The position numbers and the translations under genes are program-made. From Veillonella sp. (lineage in GTDB: Bacteria > Bacillota > Negativicutes > Veillonellales > Veillonellaceae), in assembly GCF_018364065.1 (NCBI RefSeq), contig NZ_JAGZMO010000002.1, forward strand, positions 1-64,000: DNA of 64,000 nucleotides, read 5' to 3'. Below the pieces are notes generated by a model. It was not told where the DNA came from and did not search any database. It saw only the letters and a list, made by a program, of their open reading frames with translations. Shown here one piece after another: positions 8,421-17,080 of the stretch (position 1 is the stretch's first letter; the number at the start of each line of letters is the position of its first letter).

Positions 8421-11400
8421 TTAGTCTTCATCGGTATCGGAATCTAAATCGGAAGCAGCACCGTCATAAACTGCCATAGTGCTGAAAATGCTGTCATCTT
8501 CGCCGCTGGTTACAGGTTCGGATACATCCTCAACAACTGCATCAACCGGAGCTTCTTCGTTGACAGTTTCATTACCTTCCATTACTTCTTTGATATCGCT
8601 TGTATCATCATCGTCATCAAGTTCCTTAATGACAACTTCTTCTTGATCTTCATTTAAAATCTTCACATCAAGGCCGATACTCTGAAGTTCTTTCAGCAAT
8701 ACTTTAAAGGATTCCGGAACGCCCGGTTCAGGAATATTTTCGCCCTTAACGATTTTTTCATATGCTTTTACACGACCAACTACATCGTCAGACTTAACAG
8801 TTAACAACTCTTGTAAGGTGTAGGCTGCGCCATACGCTTCAAGAGCCCAAACTTCCATTTCCCCGAAACGCTGACCGCCGAACTGAGCTTTACCGCCCAA
8901 TGGCTGTTGTGTAACCAAGGAGTACGGACCTGTGGAACGAGCATGGATTTTATCATCAACCAAATGATGGAGTTTAAGCATATATACATAACCGACTGTA
9001 ACTTTGTTATCCATCGGTTCACCGGTACGACCGTCATAAAGAACGGTTTTACCTTCATCTTCTTTACCGGCAATGCGCAAGGTATTGAACACATCGCTTT
9101 CGTGAGCACCGTCGAATACAGGTGTTGCAATGTGGATACCTGCCACGTCAGGCTTAGGCATACCGTAAGATTCGAAATCGTAACCGTAGGATTCCAAGTC
9201 TTTGCGGATTTCTTCGCGTTTAACACGTGCCGATTTGATGGCATCAATAATGTCAACTACAGCGGATACGGATTTGAGTTCGTCTTGAAGAGCCTGTTCC
9301 ATTTCAGGAGCTTCTTCTTCAGTGTCGAAGAACTCGATTTCTTTATCGCTATAGGATTTTTCAATGGCTTTCAATTCATCGTAACGGGCACGGCCGCCTA
9401 ATGTATCGAGCTGGCGTTGTGCTTCGCCCAAGATTAAATCGAGAGCTTCTTCACGACGGGTGTTGATTTCAGAATCAACATCCAAGTGGGATACAGTCAC
9501 ATTTTCCGCAATTTGAGATTTCAATTCGTCGATTTCGCCGAACAATTCTTTAATGCGGTCAATGTTATCCCAGTAACGGCTGTCAGTTTTAGCCTGATTC
9601 AATACGTTCTGAATCTTGAGGTCAGTTGCTTTAATCTGCATGCCTAACCCTTGAACAGCCCAACCCAAGTGAGTTTCAAGTACCTGACCGATGTTCATAC
9701 GGGATGGTACGCCCAATGGGTTAAGTACGATCTGTACAGGAGTGCCGTCCGGCAAGAATGGCATGTCTTCCTGACGCATAACGCGGGAAACGACACCCTT
9801 GTTACCATGACGACCGGCCATTTTATCGCCTTCGTGAATCTTACGTTTCTGTGCAATATATACACGAACTAATTTGTTTACGCCCGGTTGTAATTCGTCG
9901 CCGTTTTCACGAGTGAAGACTTTAACGTCTACGATTTTACCGGATTCACCATGAGGAACGCGCAAGGATGTGTCGCGTACTTCACGTTCTTTATCACCGA
10001 AAATAGCACGTAACAAGCGTTCTTCCGGAGTCAGTTCAGTTTCTCCCTTAGGAGTTACTTTACCCACCAAAATGTCGCCAGGATGTACTTCCGCACCGAT
10101 GCAGATGATACCGTCTTCGTCAAGATTGCGAAGGTTGTCATCGCCTGTGTTAGGAAGTTCACGTGTAATTTCTTCAGCGCCTAATTTAGTGTCGCGCGCA
10201 TCACATTCGTATTCTTCAATGTGAATGGATGTATAAATATCTTCTTTGCAAAGTTCTTCGCTCAGAAGAATCGCATCTTCATAGTTGTAACCTTCCCAAG
10301 GCATGAACGCTACAAGAACGTTGAAGCCCAAGGCCAATTCGCCGCCGTCAGTAGCCGGGCCGTCAGCCAATACCTGGCCTTTTACGACGCGGTCGCCGCG
10401 GAATACGATTGGTTTCTGGTTGAAACATGTAGATTGGTTGGAACGAAGGAATTTGTTTAATTTGTAAATATCGATGCGGCCGTTATCGCGAGTAACGTGA
10501 ATTTCATTACCCCAACAACGAGTTACGATACCGGCTTCTTTTGCCAATACGCAAACGCCGGAGTCAGTAGCCGCTTTGTATTCCATACCGGTACCAACGA
10601 GCGGAGCCTGTGCACGAAGAAGCGGCACGGCCTGACGCTGCATGTTCGCACCCATCAAGGCACGGTTCGCGTCATCATTTTCGAGGAATGGAATCATAGC
10701 TGTACCGATGGATACAACTTCTTTAGGGCTAACGTCCATGTAGTCAACTTTTTCAGGGCCAACTTCAAGGACTTCAGAGCCGCGACGACAAGCGATATGA
10801 GAATCTACGAAGTAACCGTTTTCATCAAGGATGGAGTTGGCCTGCGCGATGGTCATACCTTCTTCTTCATCAGCGGTCATGTATACTACCTGATCACTAA
10901 CTTGTACTTTTACTACTTTATTAGCATCTTCGCCTGTGCCGTAGATTTTTTCTACACGACGGTAAGGAGCTTCGATGAAACCGAATTCGTTTACTTTCGC
11001 ATAGTTGGACAAGGAAGAAATCAAACCGATGTTAGGACCTTCAGGGGTTTCAATCGGACACATGCGGCCGTAGTGAGAGTGATGCACGTCACGAACTTCG
11101 AAGCCTGCACGTTCACGAGACAAACCGCCAGGGCCCAAGGCGGATAAACGACGTTTGTGAGTCAATTCGCCAAGTGGGTTTGTTTGGTCCATGAACTGGG
11201 ACAACTGGGAGGAACCGAAGAATTCCTTAATAGCTGCCACAACCGGACGGATATTAATTAATGCTTGTGGTGTAATCTGCGTATTGTCTTGAATTGTCAT
11301 ACGTTCTTTAACCACACGTTCCATACGAGTTAAACCGATACGGAACTGATTCTGTAACAATTCGCCTACGCAACGAAGACGACGGTTGCCCAAGTGGTCG

Positions 11401-12581
11401 ATATCGTCCACATGGCCGGCACCATCCATCAAGTTCAACAAGTAGCTGATGTTGGCGATCATGTCTTCGCGAGTTACAGTGCGATGTTCGAATGGAAGAT
11501 TGCAGTTGTTGCAAATTACTTTGAAGGAAGAGCCTTCGCCGTTACTTACATAGAACTCTGCAAAACCTTCGCCGCTAAATACACCGCTGTTAGCCACTAC
11601 ATCTAACTGATCTTCAGTCATGAGTGTGCCCGCATCAACGATCACTTCACCGGTTTCATGGTCGATGATTGGTTGAGCCAATGTTTGACCCAACATGCGT
11701 TGACGCCAGCCTAATTTTTTATTCAATTTATAACGACCTACACAAGCTAAATCGTAACGGCGTGGGTCGAAGAATAAATTGTCGAATAAATTGCGCGCAC
11801 TTTCTACAGTTGGCGGTTCGCCCGGACGCAATTTTTTGTAAATTTCCACAAGTGCTTCATCGGAAGACTGGGTTGTGTCTTTTTCGAGCGTACGCACTAA
11901 GCGTTCGTCGTAAACACGGTTGCCGTTTTCGTCTACTTCGCCATTCCAGAATAATTCTAAAATGGATTCGTTGGAGCTCCAACCAAGAGCACGTACTAAT
12001 ACAGTGGCCGGTAACTTACGGTTACGGTCAATACGTACGGCTACCATTTCATTGGCATCAGTTTCAAGCTCAATCCACGCACCGCGGTTAGGAATAACCG
12101 TAGAACCATACAAACGGTTACCCATAGTATCGATTTCACGAGTGTAGTAAACACCCGGGGAGCGAACAAGCTGAGATACGATAACACGTTCCGCACCGTT
12201 GATAATAAATGTACCGGTTTCAGTCATCAATGGGAAATCGCCCATGAAAACTTCCTGTTCTTTAATATCTTGGTTTTCCGGATCGTTGTTAACTAGGCGG
12301 ATATTAACACGCAATGGCGCTGCATATGTAGCGTCACGGTTTTTACATTCGTTAATATCATATTTTGGCTCTCCAAGGCTGAACCCTTCAAAAGAAAGCA
12401 CTAAATTACCTGAATTGTCTTTAATCGGAGAAATATCGTCAAAAATATTTTGTAAACCGCTCTCCAAAAACCACTCATAAGACTTGCGTTGCACGTCCAA
12501 TAAATGTGGCATTTCCAGAACTTCGTTAATTTTAGCATAGGTATAACGCGTTCTCTTTCCTACCTGTTCAGGTTTGAACAT
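8421..12581 (-). CDS. rpoB: DNA-directed RNA polymerase subunit beta
   Basis: Second large RNA polymerase subunit and rifampicin target; about 1386 residues, longer than Bacillus RpoB. The start is taken as the ATG at 12581 (MFKPEQVGKRTR) because the only upstream GTG overlaps the GAGGGG Shine-Dalgarno. The rifampicin region reads QLSQFMDQTNPLGELTHKRR with wild-type D, H and S residues. About 166 residues (roughly 982-1147) are inserted between the MNIGQVLETHLGWAVQGLG and GIHIATPVFDGA segments, where E. coli has a shorter insert. The last 75 or so residues form a very acidic tail (DDDDD to DSDTDED). Transcribed with rpoC from a consensus promoter at 12916-12944. Confidence 0.98.
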   Translation of the reverse strand: MFKPEQVGKRTRYTYAKINEVLEMPHLLDVQRKSYEWFLESGLQNIFDDISPIKDNSGNLVLSFEGFSLGEPKYDINECKNRDATYAAPLRVNIRLVNNDPENQDIKEQEVFMGDFPLMTETGTFIINGAERVIVSQLVRSPGVYYTREIDTMGNRLYGSTVIPNRGAWIELETDANEMVAVRIDRNRKLPATVLVRALGWSSNESILELFWNGEVDENGNRVYDERLVRTLEKDTTQSSDEALVEIYKKLRPGEPPTVESARNLFDNLFFDPRRYDLACVGRYKLNKKLGWRQRMLGQTLAQPIIDHETGEVIVDAGTLMTEDQLDVVANSGVFSGEGFAEFYVSNGEGSSFKVICNNCNLPFEHRTVTREDMIANISYLLNLMDGAGHVDDIDHLGNRRLRCVGELLQNQFRIGLTRMERVVKERMTIQDNTQITPQALINIRPVVAAIKEFFGSSQLSQFMDQTNPLGELTHKRRLSALGPGGLSRERAGFEVRDVHHSHYGRMCPIETPEGPNIGLISSLSNYAKVNEFGFIEAPYRRVEKIYGTGEDANKVVKVQVSDQVVYMTADEEEGMTIAQANSILDENGYFVDSHIACRRGSEVLEVGPEKVDYMDVSPKEVVSIGTAMIPFLENDDANRALMGANMQRQAVPLLRAQAPLVGTGMEYKAATDSGVCVLAKEAGIVTRCWGNEIHVTRDNGRIDIYKLNKFLRSNQSTCFNQKPIVFRGDRVVKGQVLADGPATDGGELALGFNVLVAFMPWEGYNYEDAILLSEELCKEDIYTSIHIEEYECDARDTKLGAEEITRELPNTGDDNLRNLDEDGIICIGAEVHPGDILVGKVTPKGETELTPEERLLRAIFGDKEREVRDTSLRVPHGESGKIVDVKVFTRENGDELQPGVNKLVRVYIAQKRKIHEGDKMAGRHGNKGVVSRVMRQEDMPFLPDGTPVQIVLNPLGVPSRMNIGQVLETHLGWAVQGLGMQIKATDLKIQNVLNQAKTDSRYWDNIDRIKELFGEIDELKSQIAENVTVSHLDVDSEINTRREEALDLILGEAQRQLDTLGGRARYDELKAIEKSYSDKEIEFFDTEEEAPEMEQALQDELKSVSAVVDIIDAIKSARVKREEIRKDLESYGYDFESYGMPKPDVAGIHIATPVFDGAHESDVFNTLRIAGKEDEGKTVLYDGRTGEPMDNKVTVGYVYMLKLHHLVDDKIHARSTGPYSLVTQQPLGGKAQFGGQRFGEMEVWALEAYGAAYTLQELLTVKSDDVVGRVKAYEKIVKGENIPEPGVPESFKVLLKELQSIGLDVKILNEDQEEVVIKELDDDDDTSDIKEVMEGNETVNEEAPVDAVVEDVSEPVTSGEDDSIFSTMAVYDGAASDLDSDTDED

Positions 12582-12683
12582 ACCAGCTTTCACCCCTCAT
12601 TTCAATTGGCTTACCTTCTATTCTATAACGGTATGACTACAGACAACCAACCAGGTCTCAGTTTTCCTGCTCACACAATGACA

Positions 12684-12724
12684 AAATAAGCAAGGCTCTC
12701 TTTTTATTTTTTGAACCTTGCTTC
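12684..12724 (-). promoter_or_regulatory. Hairpin in the rpoB leader (possible attenuator)
   Basis: On the minus strand AAGCAAGGTTC pairs with GAGCCTTGCTT (one mismatch) around an A-rich loop and is followed by ATTTTG. It lies inside the roughly 330-nt untranslated leader between the rpoB promoter and its start. The weak U-run makes terminator function uncertain; an attenuator or RNA-stability element is an inference. Confidence 0.4.
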
Positions 12725-12915
12725 GCCATTTGTAGCACAACCTTGGAAGATCTACCTTCATCACTAACAGTGTTATAGTTATATTAATCAGTACCCTTAT
12801 CTTTATGCACCGTTTTGCCGTATTTATAACAGCCGGCGCTCTATAAATTAATTGACTATATTTTATTTTTTTATAATATATAATCAAATTTCAGAGAGTA
12901 CATTTGCAATTTGTA

Positions 12916-12944
12916 ATTATATCATTGTAAAATTACATTGTCAA
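12916..12944 (-). promoter_or_regulatory. Consensus sigma-70 promoter for rpoBC
   Basis: On the minus strand a perfect TTGACA (12939-12944) is followed after 17 nt by a perfect TATAAT (12916-12921). The next minus-strand gene is rpoB, whose start is about 330 nt downstream, so rpoBC is transcribed from its own strong promoter rather than from rplKAJL. Confidence 0.8.
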
Positions 12945-13010
12945 ATATTATTTTTTCAAAATTCTTATTTTTTATAATCTCGAATTATACCTTTCCTCAA
13001 TTTTAAAACT

Positions 13011-13020
13011 TTGCTATACT
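13011..13020 (+). promoter_or_regulatory. Extended -10 promoter of the thi operon
   Basis: TTTGCTATACT gives a TGnTATACT extended -10 element with no good -35. Transcription would begin near 13026, about 28 nt before the terminator-like hairpin at 13052-13107 and about 175 nt before thiS. Confidence 0.5.
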
Positions 13021-13051
13021 AAATGCAATGCGATATATAAATTCATATAAG

Positions 13052-13107
13052 ACATGATGGGGAGCACCACCGAAAGGGTGCTCTTCCTTCATGTCTTTTT
13101 TTGTTGC
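13052..13107 (+). terminator. Terminator-like hairpin in the thi leader
   Basis: AGACATGA pairs with TCATGTCT and an inner GAGCACC pairs with GGGTGCTC around a GAAA tetraloop, followed by seven T. It stands between the putative thi promoter and thiS, so it either ends a short RNA of about 80 nt or acts as an attenuator. The conserved TPP-riboswitch sequences (CTGAGA, CTGGATAATGCCAGC) are not seen near it. Confidence 0.65.
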
Positions 13108-13199
13108 CAAGGGGCAGCAATTATTTATACAGGGAAATTCTTCGAGTTTATATATTAGTAATTAGGTATATATATTATATGTGTAAAAAGGAGGTCCTC

Positions 13200-13394
13200 A
13201 TGGTAGTCAATGGTAAAGAGCAGACGTTAACGGAATCTGTGACTGTATTGTCCTTTCTGGAAGCAGCCGGCTACAATCCGAAGCGCGTCGTCGTTGAACG
13301 CAACTATGCCATTATCCCCCAAAGCGAGTTTGAAACCACGCAATTATCCGACAGCGATACACTAGAAATTGTTCATTTTGTAGGAGGCGGCTGA
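13200..13394 (+). CDS. thiS: Sulfur carrier protein ThiS
   Basis: Ubiquitin-like sulfur carrier for thiazole synthesis; its C-terminal glycine is adenylated by ThiF, converted to a thiocarboxylate and used by ThiG. It has 64 residues, the normal ThiS size, starts MVVNGKEQTLTESVTVLSFL and ends in FVGGG, with the essential Gly-Gly terminus. ATG at 13200 follows AAGGAGGTCCTC. The stop codon overlaps the next gene's ATG by one base, indicating coupled translation. First gene of the thi operon. Confidence 0.93.
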   Translation: MVVNGKEQTLTESVTVLSFLEAAGYNPKRVVVERNYAIIPQSEFETTQLSDSDTLEIVHFVGGG

Positions 13395-14194
13395 TGAGTA
13401 TTACAGTTAACGGCCGGCAACTGGACGTAGCCTCCGGTACAAAGGCCTCACAAATTATGGCTGAATTCGACTCGTTGGGCTCAGATGCCCTGTGGCTCTT
13501 GAACGGATTCGCCTTCTCCAATGATCCGGTACTTGCAGACGGAGATAATCTGCTTTGTGTTTCACGCACAAAGGCACCGGACCGCATTACCTATGACGCC
13601 ATTTGGACGGCTCGCTACGGCGAACGTATTTATAACCGACTAAAAGAGAGTCACATTCCTGTTTGCGGCGCCGGCGGTCTCGGTTCCCACATCGCCATCA
13701 GCTTGGCACGTCTCGGCATCGGCGGACTCACCATTATCGACAAGGACGTGGTGGACATTACGAACTTGGGACGCCAGGCCTATGAAATGACCGACTTGGG
13801 AAAGCCGAAAGTAGAAGCGTTGAAGAATATCTTGCACCGCATCAATCCGTTTATCAACGTTACAGCGGTTCACACCACTATCAACGAAAGCAACTATGAT
13901 GAGTATCTGAAAGGATATCCCTATGTAATTGAAGCCTTCGACTCAGCGGAAAACAAGGCGAACCTCACGTCCTATGTACTCACCCACTATCCGGAAACCA
14001 CGTTGATCGGTGCCAGCGGTGTGAGCGGTTACGACCATCCAAATACGGTCCAAACCAAAACACTTCTGTCGAAGTACTATCAAACGGGCGACGGCCACAG
14101 CGAAAGCTCATTGGGCCTCCTGGCACCGCGCGTAATGCTCTGCGCCGCCCACGAAGCGACTATGCTTCTTCATCTCCTGTTGACTGAAGACTAA
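13394..14194 (+). CDS. thiF: ThiF-type adenylyltransferase with N-terminal ThiS-like domain
   Basis: Predicted E1-like enzyme that adenylates the ThiS C-terminus; 266 residues. Residues 1-58 or so (ITVNGRQLDVASGTKASQI to DGDNLLCVSR) look like a second beta-grasp ThiS-like domain, but without a terminal Gly-Gly because it runs directly into the enzyme. The nucleotide-binding loop GAGGLGS is at about 92-98, followed by IIDKDVVDITNLGRQAYE, with the acidic and Arg residues of the ThiF/MoeB fold. No CxxC zinc motifs are present, as in the short 'family 2' ThiF proteins. Starts at the ATG overlapping the thiS stop. Confidence 0.85.
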   Translation: MSITVNGRQLDVASGTKASQIMAEFDSLGSDALWLLNGFAFSNDPVLADGDNLLCVSRTKAPDRITYDAIWTARYGERIYNRLKESHIPVCGAGGLGSHIAISLARLGIGGLTIIDKDVVDITNLGRQAYEMTDLGKPKVEALKNILHRINPFINVTAVHTTINESNYDEYLKGYPYVIEAFDSAENKANLTSYVLTHYPETTLIGASGVSGYDHPNTVQTKTLLSKYYQTGDGHSESSLGLLAPRVMLCAAHEATMLLHLLLTED

Positions 14195-14303
14195 TAGGGA
14201 TTCGAACCCTAATCCCGGCGGAGGTGGGATTCGACCCCTACTTTCGGTGGAGGTGGAATTCGAACCCTACTCTCGATGGAGGTGGGATTCGATCCCACGG
14301 AAA
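14188..14303 (+). repeat. Four 29-bp repeats resembling tRNA T-arms
   Basis: Four units of exactly 29 bp (14188-14216, 14217-14245, 14246-14274, 14275-14303) share a palindromic core such as GGGATTCGAACCCT preceded in three of them by GG(C/T)GGAGGT or GATGGAGGT. On the minus strand each core reads like a T-stem-loop (GGGTTCGAATCCC) followed by CTCC(A/G)CC, the 3' acceptor side of a tRNA. No complete tRNA is present. The first unit overlaps the thiF stop codon and the array fills the spacer before thiG, so it is part of the thi transcript. Confidence 0.85.
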
Positions 14304-14361
14304 TCCACCCGCAAGTTAAGTTTTTATAATATACAAGTTAATTCTCCAAAGGAGTTTAATT

Positions 14362-15174
14362 ATGACAACTACATCTGCATCAACAACGACCGCACCGCTT
14401 ACAGCTGCAGCCGATACATATACATTGGGCGGCAAGACATTTTCTTCCCGCCTCATTCTCGGTTCCGGCAAGTTCTCCTTGCCTCTCGTAAAAGCCGTCG
14501 CTGAACAGGGCGAAGCTCAAATTATTACGCTCGCTCTTCGTCGTGCCACACCGGACGGCAAGGAAAACATCCTCGACTACATGCCGAAAGATGTTACATT
14601 ACTGCCAAATACATCAGGTGCCCGTACAGCGGAAGAAGCAGTGCGCATCGCCGAACTGTCCCGTGCCATGGGCTGCGGCGACTTTGTAAAAGTAGAAATC
14701 ATCAGCGATGCACGCTGGCTCTTACCGGATAATCAGGAAACGATTCGCGCCACTAAAATGTTAGCTGACCGTGGCTTCGTAGTGCTCCCATACATGTATC
14801 CGGACTACTACGCCACCAAAGCATTGGAAGATGCCGGCGCATCCGCCATCATGCCACTGGCTGCACCAATCGGCAGTAACCGCGGACTCTGTACAAAAGC
14901 ATTTATTGAAATCGTATTGAAGAGCACCGACCTGCCTGTCATCGTGGATGCCGGTATCGGCAAGCCGTCCGAAGCTTGCGAAGCCATGGAGATGGGCGTT
15001 ACCGCTATTATGTGTAACACAGCCATCGCCACCGCAGGCAATGTGGAACAAATGTGCCGCGCCTTCAAGTTGGCAATTGAAGCGGGCCGTCTCGCCCACT
15101 TAGGCAAAACCGGTCGCGTTATCATTGATCAGGCTGCCGCATCCAGTCCGCTCACCGGATTTCTGGGCGAGTAG
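14362..15174 (+). CDS. thiG: Thiazole synthase ThiG
   Basis: Forms the thiamine thiazole ring from 1-deoxyxylulose 5-phosphate, dehydroglycine and ThiS thiocarboxylate. The 270-residue TIM barrel begins after a low-complexity Thr/Ala-rich start with YTLGGKTFSSRLILGSGKF. The Schiff-base lysine is about K110 in DFVKVEIISD; the phosphate-binding segments PIGSNRGL and VDAGIGKPSEA follow. ATG at 14362 has AAAGGAG upstream. Lies 3' of the T-arm-like repeat array and immediately 5' of thiH. Confidence 0.95.
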   Translation: MTTTSASTTTAPLTAAADTYTLGGKTFSSRLILGSGKFSLPLVKAVAEQGEAQIITLALRRATPDGKENILDYMPKDVTLLPNTSGARTAEEAVRIAELSRAMGCGDFVKVEIISDARWLLPDNQETIRATKMLADRGFVVLPYMYPDYYATKALEDAGASAIMPLAAPIGSNRGLCTKAFIEIVLKSTDLPVIVDAGIGKPSEACEAMEMGVTAIMCNTAIATAGNVEQMCRAFKLAIEAGRLAHLGKTGRVIIDQAAASSPLTGFLGE

Positions 15175-15186
15175 GAGGTGCCACCT

Positions 15187-16419
15187 ATGCTACAAGCTAC
15201 GCAAAGAAAAACGGCACCGGAGCTTCACGGCCACATCGCCACAGCCACCCCCGCAGATAACGAATTGCTTGAAAAAGATATAATGACCTTCACATCCTCC
15301 ATGGATAAGTTGGATATGAGTCGTTTACATTATGTATTGGACACGAAAAACAGCTTTGTAGACGAAGCCTTTACAGCAGACCATGTAAAACAGGCGCTTC
15401 AAAAAGACGAGTTGGAACCGGAAGATTTTATGGCGCTCCTCAGCTCTGCTGCTGCACCGTTTTTAGAAGACATGGCGCAAAAAGCGAAAGCCTTAACACG
15501 CGCCCGCTTCGGCAGCAACATTCAGCTGTTCACGCCGCTCTATATTGCCAACTACTGTCACAACGGCTGCCGCTACTGCGGATTTAACAGTAAGCAAACT
15601 ATAAAACGTGCGCAACTGACAGCCGACGATATTAAACGTGAGTTGGAAGCCATTGCCCAAACAGGACTTCAAGAGATTTTATTCTTAACCGGCGAATCGG
15701 AATCGCGCTCATCGGTGGAATACATCGCTTCCGCTTTGGAATTGGCAAAACCGTACTTCGCCAATATTGGCATTGAGATCTATCCGGCCAACCAGGCGGA
15801 CTATAAAATTCTCCATGAAGCCGGAGCCGATTTCATTACGGTGTTCCAGGAAACCTACGACTTAACCGCCTACGAATACTATCATCCGTACGGAAATAAA
15901 CGGTCTTTCCCATATCGTTTCTATGCACAGGAACGCGCCTTGAACAGCGGTTTCCGCGGTGCCGGTTTCGCCGCTCTGTTGGGCCTTAGCAATTTCCGTT
16001 ACGACGCCTTAGCCACCGGCCTCCATCTGTGGTCCACACAGAAATCATTCCCTGCATCGGAATTGAGTTTCTCCGTGCCACGTCTACGTCCGGTAAATGG
16101 CGAACTCGGTCATTTCAACCACTTAGTCAGCGACCGTGATTTATTACAAATCATGTGCGCCTATCGTTTATTCGTGCCTCAGGCACAGATTACTGTATCC
16201 AGTCGCGAAAGCAAGGACTTCCGCAATGCGGTTATGAATATTTGCGCCACTAAAATTTCCGCCGGCGTTCAGGTAGATGTAGGCGGTCACAGTGATTCAA
16301 ATAAACACCGCAGCAGCGATCAATTCGACATTAACGACACACGCAGCGTGGCACAGATGCACGAAGACATTCAAAAGATGGGCCTACAGGTGGTATACCA
16401 TGATCACATCCGACTGTAA
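15187..16419 (+). CDS. thiH: 2-iminoacetate (dehydroglycine) synthase ThiH
   Basis: Radical SAM enzyme cleaving tyrosine to dehydroglycine for ThiG, the anaerobic alternative to glycine oxidase, as expected in an obligate anaerobe. About 410 residues. The CxxxCxxC cluster motif C-HNG-C-RY-C is at about 124-131, followed by the LFLTGESES segment and a typical C-terminal BATS-like region (SSRESKDFRN, DVGGHSDS). I use the ATG at 15187 because GGAGG lies 8 nt upstream; a GTG at 15178 overlaps that site. The gene starts 12 nt after thiG and overlaps the next gene by 20 nt. Confidence 0.94.
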   Translation: MLQATQRKTAPELHGHIATATPADNELLEKDIMTFTSSMDKLDMSRLHYVLDTKNSFVDEAFTADHVKQALQKDELEPEDFMALLSSAAAPFLEDMAQKAKALTRARFGSNIQLFTPLYIANYCHNGCRYCGFNSKQTIKRAQLTADDIKRELEAIAQTGLQEILFLTGESESRSSVEYIASALELAKPYFANIGIEIYPANQADYKILHEAGADFITVFQETYDLTAYEYYHPYGNKRSFPYRFYAQERALNSGFRGAGFAALLGLSNFRYDALATGLHLWSTQKSFPASELSFSVPRLRPVNGELGHFNHLVSDRDLLQIMCAYRLFVPQAQITVSSRESKDFRNAVMNICATKISAGVQVDVGGHSDSNKHRSSDQFDINDTRSVAQMHEDIQKMGLQVVYHDHIRL

Positions 16420-17080
16420 GCCGCCGCAAACACTCCTTACCTATGTAACAGATTTGCCCACATTGAGGGAGTTTTTAGTGGAAACTGCACCGTCCATGAC
16501 GGTCACATCCTATTTAAAAGCACTCATTCAGTCCCGTCCGGACCGGCTTCTGTTGCGCGCGAAAGAATTATCAGTCAGTTCCTACGAAGCATTGCTGTTG
16601 CAACTGCTTCCCTACACCCGCGCCGCCGGCGTGGAACTTATCGTAAGCCACCACATGCATTTGGCAAGTACATACAACTTACCTGTGCAAATCGGGGTGG
16701 CAGAATGTGAAGCTATATTGAACAGCAAGGCCTCAAACTTCGGCGTATCCGTTCACTCCTTAGGGGAAGCGGAAACGGCCATTGCCGCCGGTGCACATTG
16801 GCTCGTATTGGGGCATATATTCCCATCCCGATGCAAGCCCGGCCTCACACCGCGGTCGGCGGAAGAGTGCAGCTCCATATTAGCGTTAGCGCAAAAACAT
16901 AACATTCCCGTACATGCCATAGGTGGCATCAACTTTAGCACCTATGCGAAGGTTGACGAAGCCTTCGCGGGAATCTATGTAATGACTGAAACGATGGAGC
17001 AATTGCATATAGATGAGTACACCGCCCATTGGCGGCAGTGTTTAGCACACTTAATCAAACACCGTGCCTGCAAACCCTAA
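16400..17080 (+). CDS. ThiE/TenI family protein (thiamine phosphate synthase or thiazole tautomerase)
   Basis: A 226-residue TIM-barrel protein of the ThiE/TenI family. ThiE joins the thiazole and pyrimidine phosphates; TenI aromatises the ThiG product. Visible elements are LLLRAKELS (strand 1), ASNFGVSVHSLGEAETAIAAGAHWLVLGHIFPS and IPVHAIGGIN. The sequence GHIFPSRCKPGLTPR, with a His in the TenI catalytic position, fits the tautomerase better than a classical ThiE. ATG at 16400 lies inside thiH with AGGTGG 6 nt upstream. Last gene of the operon; its stop codon sits in the loop of the first downstream hairpin repeat. Confidence 0.8.
   Translation: MITSDCKPPQTLLTYVTDLPTLREFLVETAPSMTVTSYLKALIQSRPDRLLLRAKELSVSSYEALLLQLLPYTRAAGVELIVSHHMHLASTYNLPVQIGVAECEAILNSKASNFGVSVHSLGEAETAIAAGAHWLVLGHIFPSRCKPGLTPRSAEECSSILALAQKHNIPVHAIGGINFSTYAKVDEAFAGIYVMTETMEQLHIDEYTAHWRQCLAHLIKHRACKP

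Noticed and set aside
12582..12593. GTG start of rpoB at 12593
   Set aside because: The GTG overlaps the only Shine-Dalgarno sequence; the ATG at 12581 is correctly placed after it.
13020..13199. TPP riboswitch before thiS
   Set aside because: The conserved CTGAGA and CTGGATAATGCCAGC motifs are missing and the space before the hairpin is too short.
14188..14303. CRISPR array
   Set aside because: The units are contiguous, with no unique spacers and no cas genes, so this and the other arrays are tandem repeats.
14188..14303. Complete tRNA genes
   Set aside because: Only T-arm and 3' acceptor-like pieces repeat; no D-arm or anticodon arm is present in 29 bp.
14247..14504. Plus-strand open frame across the T-arm-like repeats into thiG
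   Set aside because: It overlaps the well-supported thiG start in another frame and translates the repeats; no ribosome-binding site.
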